From assembly GCA_029204225.1 (NCBI GenBank), contig CM055095.1, positions 28,894,845 to 28,958,844 of the forward strand: 64,000 bases of DNA. The letters are read 5' to 3'. Shown in pieces: positions 56,295 through 64,000 of this stretch. The notes under the pieces are model-generated. The model was given only the letters and a program-made list of their open reading frames with translations, was not told the origin of the DNA and searched no databases. The position numbers and the translations under genes are program-made. Within the stretch, counting starts at the first letter, position 1; every line of letters begins with the position of its first letter. The DNA is from Diphasiastrum complanatum. Taxonomy: Eukaryota; Streptophyta; Lycopodiopsida; Lycopodiales; Lycopodiaceae.

Positions 56295-56932
56295 TGTGAA
56301 AGATTTCAGATCCTTAAGATCCAATCTACTCGAATGATCTTTGGTTAGAAAGAGAAATACACTACCAATCTCACCAATGTAGAAAAATCAGTATCTACAC
56401 ACAAATTGAGATGCAAACACCAATAGAACTTGATCAAACTTGAATGAAATGATTATGTACTGTTGTTGTCCGTACAAAACCAGCAAGCTACTGTATTTCA
56501 CACGTGTGGATCCAAAAATAGCAAATATAGATCATTCTACACATAGAATTGCAAGCAATCACCAAGATAGTGCACCAATGGATAGTAGAATCCAAGAGAA
56601 CCATGTATAAGCATGAAATGAGATAGAGAAGAGAGAAGATTGCTCTCTCCACGAGTTACATCCTTTTCCAAACCCTATTTGGCCACTTGGCTTTTCCACC
56701 AAAATGCTAACCTTACTAATTTTGGGTCTAGATTCAATGTACCCAACTATTCAAATTGAATCTACTCAAACTTGCATTCTAACTTTCCCACACTTTCAAA
56801 AAGTGTATTAAAATGAAATTTAGACTAATGAACTTTGAAAAGTCAACCTCTAAGTCTAAAACAAGTTTTGGCCTCAATATGCCAAATATGGAAATATAGC
56901 AAAATGTGATGAAACTAGATGAATCTTTCACA
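56295..56932 (-). repeat. 5' LTR of the copia element
   Basis: 638 bp with TG...CA ends. A small deletion relative to the 3' LTR lies near 56805 (AAAAAGTGTATTAAAATG against AAAAAGTGTTTATTCAAATG). Confidence 0.95.
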
Positions 56933-57895
56933 TGAAATACATGACAAGGTTTTCCTCTATATAGAAGATTTCATTTATGATCCTCAATGATGTGGTTGAG
57001 GAATTAATCAAATTAAATGGCCAAACTAAAAGCCAAAATGAAAAAAAGTCAACTTTAAAGTTCAATTTTTATATGCGTTCATTATAAGTAATAAATATGT
57101 ACTCCATGTGCACTCTATTGGATTGACCTCATTTTCATTGCTCCCTTTTACTTGTCACCTTTCTAGATTAGCCTATTCTAGTTTTGGAGATCAGAGAAAG
57201 TTGTTGATTGCACATTTTCATGCTTGTGACAAGGTGCATGTTAAGGTGCTAAGATAACAATTTGGGTAATTGATAGGGACAAGATAAGGGAACAAGCAGC
57301 TACGTTGGATGGGTTATTTTAGGTTAATTCCATGATATTTGAAAGTAGGCGTTTACATGATAGAAAATTTGGACATCACAAACCCTCAAAGATATTAGGG
57401 AGCTTTGGGATACACAACTACGTGGGTGTGACATAGTTGGAAACCTAAGGACACAAAACAAGTCACAAGGAAAAATTTGTAGGAACCAATGGAGAGTACT
57501 TGAAACATGTAATGAAGGAAGGGAAACATTATGAAAAGGAGAAGCGTGATAGGTTTAAAAATTGTCGTTTATTTGAGAACATAGCTTGATGCCAAGGTTA
57601 AAAAAGAATATTAGACCCCCCACCTCGGGTGCGCACAGATGATAAGTAAGCTTCACATACTACGATCAAGCTAACTATGTGATAAATTGGTCCATCAATG
57701 AAGGGAGGCAATCTTCACAGCTATGTTTATGTTGGAGACCAACTTTTATTTCCCACGTGACAATTTGAAAGTGTGGGATTAGATGACTTAGCGATTTATG
57801 TGGAAAAGGCGTTTTATGTATTGTTGGTGGCATGAAGGTTTTAGCCAGCTGTGTTCCATTCAGATGTATGATACAAGTCTATGATTGGAAAACAC
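56933..57895. other. No gene recognised (intron 8)
   Basis: AT-rich sequence without clear motifs. Parts may be the upstream portion of the Penelope-like element that follows. Confidence 0.3.
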
Positions 57896-58463
57896 CAACC
57901 TGTTGGAGTTTTTAGCTTATCCATACAAAACTTCAAATAGAAGGATGATGAGGTACATGACACAAAGTCCAATCCCCTTCAAACACTATTGCATAACTAG
58001 CAATAATCTAAAGTTCAATTGACGTAAAGCTTTGGAAGTTGAAAAGAGTGCTTTTGCATTTTGAATGTTGTTGATTAAAAAACAAAACCAAGACAATGAT
58101 TCAAAGAAGAAAAGATTCACTAAAGTTGTTGAAGCTATTGATGTTTGTTCTTGTCTACACTTCCTCTTGGATAATTTGTAATATTTCTTTAGCCGATTTT
58201 CTATTTCAACAAAGGATAGGTATATGCCCATGGGTATCAATTGTGCTATTCATCTAGCAAAGCTTTCTTTTTTCTCTTACGAGTTTGAATTTATGCAAAA
58301 GATTAGTTTCTTGGGGTACTTGTCCCATCTTATTGCACAATCTTACCATGTAGGAGATATTTTGATGACTTGTTTTTTCTCGATCTTCTTGATTTTGATA
58401 GCTTTCTATATGAAAACCCTAACTCTTTTGGTGGAGAGATCTATCCCGATAACTCATGTGAAC
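57896..58463 (+). mobile_element. Penelope-like reverse transcriptase remnant
   Basis: The plus strand, with frameshifts, reads HFLLDNL-YFF...TKDRYMPMGINCAI, then HLAKLSFFSYEFEFM, a degraded Y-H-V-G-D catalytic box (for the usual YIDDL), and in another frame FLDLLDFDSFLYEN...GEIYP. This is the pattern of Penelope-like RTs (QxxGIPMGTNCAPLLADLFLxxYExxFM ... RYIDDL ... IYPxEL). LTR and LINE RTs have different words here. The second catalytic Asp survives, the first is lost. No GIY-YIG endonuclease was found. Element D sits at its right edge. Confidence 0.6.
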
Positions 58464-58630
58464 CAATGTTTCACGAATCGGCAATTCGAACAAAGAATCG
58501 CCGTTCGAATTGGTCCGATTCAAATCGGAAACTTGTTCGAATCGATTGTGTAAAACAAATTTCAAATCGGCCTTAAAAATAAAGAATTGTTCGAATTGGC
58601 CGATTCGAACCGCCGGTTCATGCAACATTG
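58464..58630 (+). mobile_element. hAT-like word-array element D, 167 bp, array only
   Basis: Left terminus CAATGTTTCA, right terminus TGCAACATTG (9 of 10 inverted match), flanked by a perfect 8-bp target duplication ATGTGAAC (58456-58463 and 58631-58638). The whole interior consists of words GAATCGGC, GCCGATTCGAAC, GTTCGAATTGG, CCGATTCAAATCGG. There is no homopolymer or core. It is the smallest member of the group. Confidence 0.9.
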
Positions 58631-58853
58631 ATGTGAACTGTGGTTATAAGTGCAACTTTTTGGTCCAAGCTAGGTTAGGTTTGATAAGAAGGTTGTACTA
58701 TGACTTTTCTTATCTTTGTAGTAAGTCAAGAAATATATTTAATTTGTTATTCCATAAGGGTTACTTGTTTAAGAAAATCATGAAAAACATTCAACTTATT
58801 TGAGACCCTAATGATTTTGTTTTTGTTATGTTTAAAATGATCAATCATAGAAC
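58631..58853. other. Flank between elements D and A; decayed Penelope-like continuation possible
   Basis: The sequence after the target duplication reads on from the Penelope-like remnant, but only weak similarity (for example SKSRNIFNLLFHKGYLFKKI) remains. It ends at the target site CATAGAAC of element A. Confidence 0.3.
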
Positions 58854-59546
58854 CATAGTTGCACTGCGTTTTTGAAACTCGTTTCAGAATCACGTTCAGA
58901 AACGCGTTTCGGAAATTTTTGAAAAAATTCCAGAAACATTTTTTTTTAATTTTTTTTTTGGGCAATATGGGTATGAGATGGAAGCTCTAATTAAGAGCAT
59001 GATTACTGTGTAATTTGCCGACTGTTTCAGGTGCAGGATGGTCCAGTTCAGGTGCATTAATCCATGTTGGGTTCTGTCAAGGATAAAAATTCAAAACTAA
59101 CCTCTAGCATGTCGGTTACGATCATAGATGGTCCCAATAAGTGTGTTTTCTCTCAGGGAGTGGAAGGCCAAGTCATGAAGAGGCCTTACCATCGGGAGGC
59201 CCCCGGACCCCGCCGTTGGGGGGCGTTGCCCCCCAAACCCCCCACCGGGGGGCTACCGCCCTCCGAACCCCCTGAGCATTTATTGAAAACCAGAGCAAAT
59301 AACAAACAAATAGCTATTGAAAATAAGATCTGTTTGTGCCCCATCTACTGCACTTCTGAGAGGCAAAACGCTCGTTTGACCATTGATCCCCTAAAAAAAT
59401 TTCAGCCATAAGCTATTTTTCCAAAAAAAAAAAAATTTATTTACTTATTTTTTTTTTTTTTTGCGATTCTGGGAGGAGAAATGCGTTTCTCAGAAACGCG
59501 GTTTCCGAAACGTCTCCTCCCAGAAACGCAATTCTGTGCAACTATG
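58854..59546 (+). mobile_element. hAT-like word-array element A (693 bp)
   Basis: Termini CATAGTTGCAC and GTGCAACTATG (perfect 11-bp inverted repeat) are flanked by a perfect 8-bp target duplication CATAGAAC (58846-58853, 59547-59554). Left array: GAAACTCGTTTC, AGAAACGCGTTTCGG. Right array: AAATGCGTTTCTCAGAAACG, GTTTCCGAAACG, then a repeated CTCCTCCCAGAAACGC. A/T homopolymers sit inside each array (about 58938-58960 and 59416-59462). The core contains a GC-rich C/G-run block (59200-59275). No transposase. The core matches element B in reverse. Confidence 0.93.
59200..59275. repeat. GC-rich C/G-run block in element A core
   Basis: Runs of 5-6 C or G alternate (GGCCCCCGGACCCCGCCGTT, GGGGGGCGTTGCCCCCC, AACCCCCCACCGGGGGGC). 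It can fold into strong hairpins and the C-rich strand's complement has repeated G-runs. The same block in reverse is at 60085-60160 in element B. Confidence 0.9.
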
Positions 59547-59554
59547 CATAGAAC

Positions 59555-59777
59555 CTAGAATTGTTGGGGAGCTTAGTACACGATGTCTTTGTAACTCTTG
59601 TTTACATATTGTGGTTCGCATTTCATAATTTTGGTTTCATTTTTTCTAATTTTCTTTGTCTATTGTCTTTTGCTTCTTAATCAACATTGGATTCTTTTGA
59701 AACTAATGCTTTGGGATTGATGAGACAGGAGTAGTGTTGGTTGGCTAAGATTCTTTTGTCTTTTTTAATCTATAAGT
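59555..59777. other. Spacer between elements A and B; nothing recognised
   Basis: Short AT-rich stretch of intron 8 with no motif. Confidence 0.4.
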
Positions 59778-59785
59778 GTTTTAAT

Positions 59786-60418
59786 CATAGATGCACCGAA
59801 TCGCGATTCGCGACCCAGAATCGCAATTATTTTTTATTTTATTTTTTTTTGGAAAAATAGCTTATGGCTGAAATTTTTTTAGGGGATCAATGGTCAAACC
59901 AGTGTTTTGCCTCTCAGAAGTGCAGTAGATGAGGCACAAACAGATCTTATTTTCAGTAGCTATCCGGTTGTCATTTGCTCTGGTTTTCAGTAAATGTTAA
60001 TGCTACAGTTTGGACTATCAACTGTATGGATGATGATCACTTTTGCGTAGCATTTTTATCTACAGTGTCTATATAGCAGGAAGCTCTAGGGGGTTCGGGG
60101 GGCGGTAGCTCCCCGGTGGGGGGTTTGGGGGGCAACGCCCCTCAACGGCAGGGTCCGGGGGCCTCCCGACAGTAAGGCCTCTTCATGATTTGGCCTTCCA
60201 ACTCCTCGAGTGAAAACACACTTTTTGGTGTTTCGCACCCGAAACAGTCGGCAAACTACACAATCATAATCCCCTCGATCAGAGCTTTCATCTGATACCC
60301 ATATTGCCTAAAAAAATTTCAAAAAAAAACAATCGATTCTACACGATTTTGGGAAAATCTCGAATCGCGAATCGGGATCGCGATTCTGATCGCGATTCAG
60401 AATCGTGCTGCAACTATG
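59786..60418 (-). mobile_element. hAT-like word-array element B (633 bp), inverted relative to A
   Basis: Termini CATAGATGCA and TGCAACTATG (one mismatch) with a perfect 8-bp target duplication GTTTTAAT (59778-59785, 60419-60426). The core (from AAAAATAGCTTATGGCTGAA to GATACCCATATTGCC) is the reverse complement of the element-A core, with a middle segment different or inserted. The end arrays do not match A: here the words are GAATCGCGATTCG, AGAATCGCAATT, CGAATCGCGAATCGGGATCG, GATCGCGATTCAGAATCG. So core and ends have separate histories. Confidence 0.93.
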
Positions 60419-60426
60419 GTTTTAAT

Positions 60427-62585
60427 ATGGATCCTTCGACTTTTCCTCTTGCATGTCTACTTTTTCTACACTTTACCTTGTGACATCACTAAATTCTCAA
60501 TTTAAAATATTGAATTTGGATATTCCAATCTCACAAGTAGATATAGATATGAGGTAAATTGTGTGAAGCACTCAACCATAGATGCATGCATGGTAGAAAT
60601 CCTAACAACCACAAGTACTACTAATTTACTCCCATCCACGGCTAGGACCTACTGTTGGTCACATGCATCACATTGCCATCGAAGCTACGTTACGTGTTGT
60701 AAAATCATTCACATGCAATGCTAATTAAGCTCATAGACAAGTCAGACGTAGTTCCACCATCTATGCAACATGTTTTGATTATAGAAACCTAGCTTTTGCC
60801 AAGCATTTACTTTCTCCCTTACAATGTGCCAATTGGATGAGAGAGCCTAGTTGCTTAGTGAGTCTCTTTCTAACATGATGCTCATCAATAGGAGCCGTAT
60901 TTGCAACAATCCTCGACCCATATTTGCTCAATACCCAATACCTAGATATTCACTAAATGCTTTTTGCCATATGTCGCAACCTACGTCCAATGGAAATGCA
61001 TGTGTATACTTATGGAATCTAACATCAACATACACTTGTTTACATCACAAAATTGACATACACTGCTAATTGGAGTCCCAAGAAAGAGATTAATATGAAT
61101 AGGCAAGCATAGGGTAAGATTAGATCCAAATGGATCTACATTCCTTGCATGCACATGCAAGATCCTCAAGCTAGGAGGGGATGAGAATTCTTGGTGCTGC
61201 AATCTTGCAAACATGCAACATAATTGTATGGCAAATGGATATAATTGTTTGCCAAAGCTCCAACAAAGTAGAGATGGGATTTAAGTATTTCTAGACAATA
61301 TACCTCATCCAAGTAGGTGCTCTTCTCCCTAGTGCCTTCTCACATAGTCACTTTAGCAAACGTGCCTTAGTTTGTGAGAACAACATGCACAAAGTCGTTC
61401 AGGCAATCAAATGCTTAAAGATAACAGTTTTGGTTATAGCTTCACGTTTGTCATTGCATGTGACATGTGATGACACCATCAAAAAGCTCTCAAGCTCCTC
61501 TTTGAGCTTTGACCCACTCCGATTTGTAAAGATTTGATGCCTCTTTTTAGCCCAAATGACATTTTTCTTCACGCTTCATGACACAAACCCTGATTGCAAA
61601 AGTATCATGGTCCTTGGGTGTACAAAGGCTAACTACATTCAATCATCAGTACGTCTGAAGATATAGTGTCTCAAAAGTGGAACCATACAATTTTATGCAT
61701 GAATTATCAGCCCCTTCGATAGATCGACTATCCTACTAGGTAGACAATGCTTTGATGATTTCGAAGTTGTCAGTGAGATGAACCTTGTGTGTTTAGTCCT
61801 TCAATCACACTAAGTAGTACAATACATCCACTTACTTAGAAACACCCAATAGTTGAGCTGGTAGCGACGTGCATGCAAAATACATTCGTACATAGTAGAT
61901 CAATTTCAATTAATGCCTATATCTAATAGTGTAGAGAAGATGTTGCAAATCAGTTTCATACTAACAAACATTACAAAACATTTTAAAAGAAATATACGAA
62001 AGTAATAATGTGAAAGTGACCCTAGTTGTAACATTGTACACGTACTCAAGTCTCTCTTGACCTATTCATTCAGCCAGTAACCCAATGCCTTTAGATTGAT
62101 TGATTGGAGCTCGCTAACAAGCAAAATCAGCTAACTTCATACTTGTAATTCCTATGTTTTCCTTTGTCGTCCAAGCACCTTGTTTAGAGGCTCCAACCCT
62201 TTATATGTTCTGAAGATAAGTTGGGGACTAGTACTTGGCTATGCCTTTTGGTTAGGGCCTTACACGATGGTTGCTGCTTTTTTAACAAATCTTTAGAAAA
62301 CTTGTGAGATGCATTGGCCAACATTATGATAGATTATCATGCCTTGGAAGTGATTTCCCTTGACACTCTTAGATACCCATAACTAACAGTGACTAGTCAA
62401 TGACTTGGGCTAGTTGAATAAGTTTTGAGCATGCTAAAACTAACATGGCTATAGACACTGACCGAACAAAGTTTACATTTTTTTTTGACATTTACTTATC
62501 TCAACTTATCTTAAGATAAGAAAGCATTGGGACTTTAAAAAGTGATTTTCTTTCAAGTGACTAGCACATTTTGTTATCTGCATAG
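60427..62585. other. No gene recognised (distal intron 8)
   Basis: About 2.2 kb of AT-rich sequence without transposon or exon signatures. Short frames at 60851-61214 are unconvincing. The last 40 bp carry the pyrimidine tract of the exon-9 acceptor. Confidence 0.4.
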
Positions 62586-62640
62586 GCTTTGGCATTTGTT
62601 GTTCTTCAAGTCAGTTCCATTGCGTATCCTGAAGTACAAG
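62586..62640 (+). CDS. Exon 9 of the large gene (small)
   Basis: Acceptor TTTTGTTATCTGCATAG, donor ACAAG|GTGTCT, phase 2 to 0. It encodes LWHLLFFKSVPLRILKYK. The phase fits exon 8 exactly. Two other frames are also open here (one runs to a TGA at 62709), and a second possible exon at 62698-62826 (KQTDKPLLNRSCFENG...) has a good acceptor but does not fit the phase. Moderate certainty. Confidence 0.5.
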
Positions 62641-63498
62641 GTGTCTTAGAAATTCAAAACATGTTTGCTGAAGAGAATTGGATTTGGATATTGCAGGAAA
62701 CAAACTGACAAACCTTTGTTAAACAGATCTTGCTTTGAGAATGGGAGCTGCACTAAGATTCAAAAACCTCTAACCAGTGGATTGGATTCAGGAAGCAAAC
62801 CAGTGCTGCCAAAGGAAAAGGTTCAATAATCAATTTGCTTGTTACATGTTAGAGAAGTAGTTGCTCAAAAACTCACAAACTTTTGTGCTTTCACTCCACT
62901 TAATTGTAGCATGGACTTTCTTGTCCACAAGTTGATGACATATGTTAGATTTTCCTAAGAGTGAGTCCATTGGTAGATGTCCAATTTGACCCCTGAAATC
63001 TATAGATAAATTGAATGATAGTATCAGCTGTAATATGTAACTCTTACAGCATCTGAATAAGCATGTAGCGTGGAATAGAATCAAAGGCTCGTTTGACGTC
63101 AACATAATAGCAGTATATCCACTCCTTTCAATGTTTCCTTGTCTCTATAAGTGTTGAGAATAAAAATATGGTTTGTGGCAGTGTTGTTTCCTGAAACCAG
63201 CCTATCCCAAAGAGTGTAGAGGGCTTCCTTACAAAGATACCAAATAAGGATATGGTAAGTCTTGAGCTCAAAATGTAGAGGAGATATGAGCCTCATTTGC
63301 AATCTCTTGAAGATTGAGAAGCTAGATTAGCTCAGAAAAACATGGAGGTAGGAGTAAGCTAGGGTTAGGTCTAGAGTTTCTCATTCAAATACCCCTCATA
63401 TCCTCAATCTGATGGACATTGATGTACTCCTTTGATCTATGAAGTTTTCTCTCTTTCAGTTCTCTATCATCTCTTATGTCTATGTGCTCATTCTGCAG
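62641..63498 (-). mobile_element. Intron 9 with a decayed LINE fragment (about 62900-63340)
   Basis: The minus strand reads LFGIGWFQETTLPQTIFLFS, then WIYCYYVDVKRAFDSIPRYMLIQML, then ELHITADTIIQFIY, the RT KAFD region of the same LINE family (compare VYCCFVDFRKAFDFVPRFLLIQRL). It is more diverged than the other copies. Confidence 0.75.
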
Positions 63499-63849
63499 TT
63501 GTGTTGGACATTAGTAAAGCATAAGTGTCGTTTTGAAAAGAAAGTTGGCACTCACGTTTGGCAGCCCTGCCTTCAAATTTCTGTCCATCTGAAGCAATGT
63601 CATTACCTGCAGAGTGTCGAAGATCCAAGCTGTACAATTATTATCTTAGAAGATCAAGACACAGATTGCACAGGGAAAGAAGACTCACCAGGAAGTTTTA
63701 CAGGAACTAAAGGAGAAAGAAAAGATTCAAACCAAACAACATTGACCACTAATGGATCTAATACGACAGCATCAACAAGTGAATACTGCATTGAGCCAAA
63801 AGCGAGACCTCAAGATGACAATACCAAGGGAAGAAAAAAGTATCGAAAG
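63499..63849 (+). CDS. Exon 10 of the large gene
   Basis: Acceptor CTCATTCTGCAG, donor CGAAAG|GTGGAT, phase 0 to 0, 117 codons. It starts LCWTLVKHKCRFEKKVGTHV, has a hydrophilic, Thr/Ser/Asn/Asp-rich middle (NQTTLTTNGSNTTASTSEY) and a basic end (TKGRKKYRK) that could be a nuclear signal. The reading frame continues past the donor to a TGA at 63886-63888, so this might instead be a final exon. Confidence 0.65.
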
Positions 63850-63955
63850 GTGGATTTGCAGTTTCAAACATTGTCAATAACATCCTGAAAGTTTAGCATT
63901 ACTAAACGTTACACTGTAGATTTCCCTATTCTTTCTAATACTGCCACATTTGCAG

Positions 63956-64000
63956 GTTGTGGGGACTCGAAATGCTGGGAGGGAAAGCCCAAAGAAAATT
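63956..64000 (+). CDS. Exon 11 of the large gene (cut by the window edge)
   Basis: An excellent acceptor (TTTCTAATACTGCCACATTTGCAG) leads into VVGTRNAGRESPKKI, open to the edge at phase 0 and in frame with exon 10. Intron 10 is 106 bp. The quality of this acceptor is the main reason for treating exon 10 as internal. Confidence 0.6.

Larger units (their letters stand above)
52018..56932 (-). mobile_element. Complete-ended Ty1/copia element with two LTRs but no RT
   Basis: LTRs at 52018-52657 (3', 640 bp) and 56295-56932 (5', 638 bp) share perfect 11-bp termini (TGTGAAAGATT...AATCTTTCACA) and differ at roughly 15 positions by eye, about 97-98% identical. Flanks TGAAG/TGAAA resemble a 5-bp target duplication with one change. 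Internal order: PBS, gag, zinc knuckle, protease, integrase, then only the last part of RNase H, then PPT (GAAGAGGGAG). The RT and most of RNase H have been replaced by about 450 bp of unrelated sequence. The element is therefore non-autonomous. A related end piece sits at 3209-4000. Confidence 0.95.
17697..64000 (+). other. Large split gene, at least 11 exons, product not recognised (runs off right edge)
   Basis: I assembled this from short plus-strand coding islands with GT donors and AG acceptors whose phases agree at every joint: 17697-17834, 28848-29355, 35253-35338, 35571-35734, 35830-35890, 36269-36320, 43518-43673, 43943-44048, 62586-62640, 63499-63849 and 63956-64000. Together they give 1722 nt, exactly 574 codons without a stop. 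Introns 1, 2, 6 and 8 are about 11.0, 5.9, 7.2 and 18.5 kb and hold nearly all the transposons. The protein begins acidic and helical, has a basic K/R/S-rich stretch in exon 2, and Leu-rich helical segments in exons 4-9 suggestive of an alpha-solenoid. I cannot name the family. The smallest exons (5, 6, 9) are the least certain, and a split into two genes is possible. Confidence 0.6.

Noticed and set aside
59064-59411. 115-codon plus-strand frame in element A
   Set aside because: It crosses the C/G-run block and homopolymers; element B has no equivalent frame, so it is not conserved as protein.
62698-62826. Extra exon reading KQTDKPLLNRSCFENG and on
   Set aside because: Good acceptor, but its frame does not fit exon 9 (phase 0 gives a stop after three codons), and the gap to exon 9 (57 nt) is too short for a plant intron. 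An alternative-splice use remains possible.
1-64000. CRISPR arrays, bacterial operons, rRNA genes
   Set aside because: No direct repeats with regular unique spacers, no operon-like gene packing and no rRNA signatures were seen; all evidence points to plant nuclear DNA.

Overview
This looks like nuclear DNA of a land plant. It is AT-rich, has GT-AG introns of up to about 18 kb, and is filled with degraded Ty1/copia, Ty3/gypsy (chromodomain type), LINE, hAT-like and one Penelope-like element. Several LTR elements keep a tRNA-iMet primer site (core TGGTATCAGAGC). Very long, transposon-filled introns plus a Penelope-like reverse transcriptase fit a fern, lycophyte or gymnosperm better than a compact angiosperm, but the species cannot be named from this window. 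No bacterial genes, tRNA or rRNA genes, or CRISPR arrays were seen.

Positions 1-17,500 are intergenic and consist almost entirely of retroelement wreckage. In order: a copia integrase piece, an LTR start, a solo-like copia LTR (3209-3849), a minisatellite, a gypsy 3' end, an unrecognised coiled-coil reading frame (5619-7083), a gypsy pol (8105-10385, minus), a copia 3' end with its LTR (10981-12087), a copia integrase with an internal duplication, and a gypsy RT trace.

From 17,697 to the right edge I can assemble one very large plus-strand gene of at least 11 exons (574 codons so far). Every exon joint is GT/AG and keeps the reading frame. The product is not recognised. Its introns are about 11.0, 5.9, 7.2 and 18.5 kb plus several short ones, and nearly every other feature right of 17.8 kb is a transposon lying in one of these introns. 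They include a copia without RT, LINE copies with RT deletions or an inversion, and a nearly complete copia with two roughly 97-98% identical LTRs that has also lost its RT.

The most novel material is a group of short DNA transposons (58,464-60,426; 44,375-45,044; fragments elsewhere). Each has a 10-11 bp terminal inverted repeat of the CAWWGTTGCA type and an 8-bp target duplication, so hAT is the best superfamily. Just inside each end is an array of short palindromic words, then an A/T homopolymer. Different copies use different words (AAACGCGTTTC, GAATCGCGATTC, GTTCCGGAAC, GCCGATTCGAAC), even when the core is the same. One copy is only the word array (167 bp). A related fragment carries an RG/SR-rich reading frame that may be a transposase tail.
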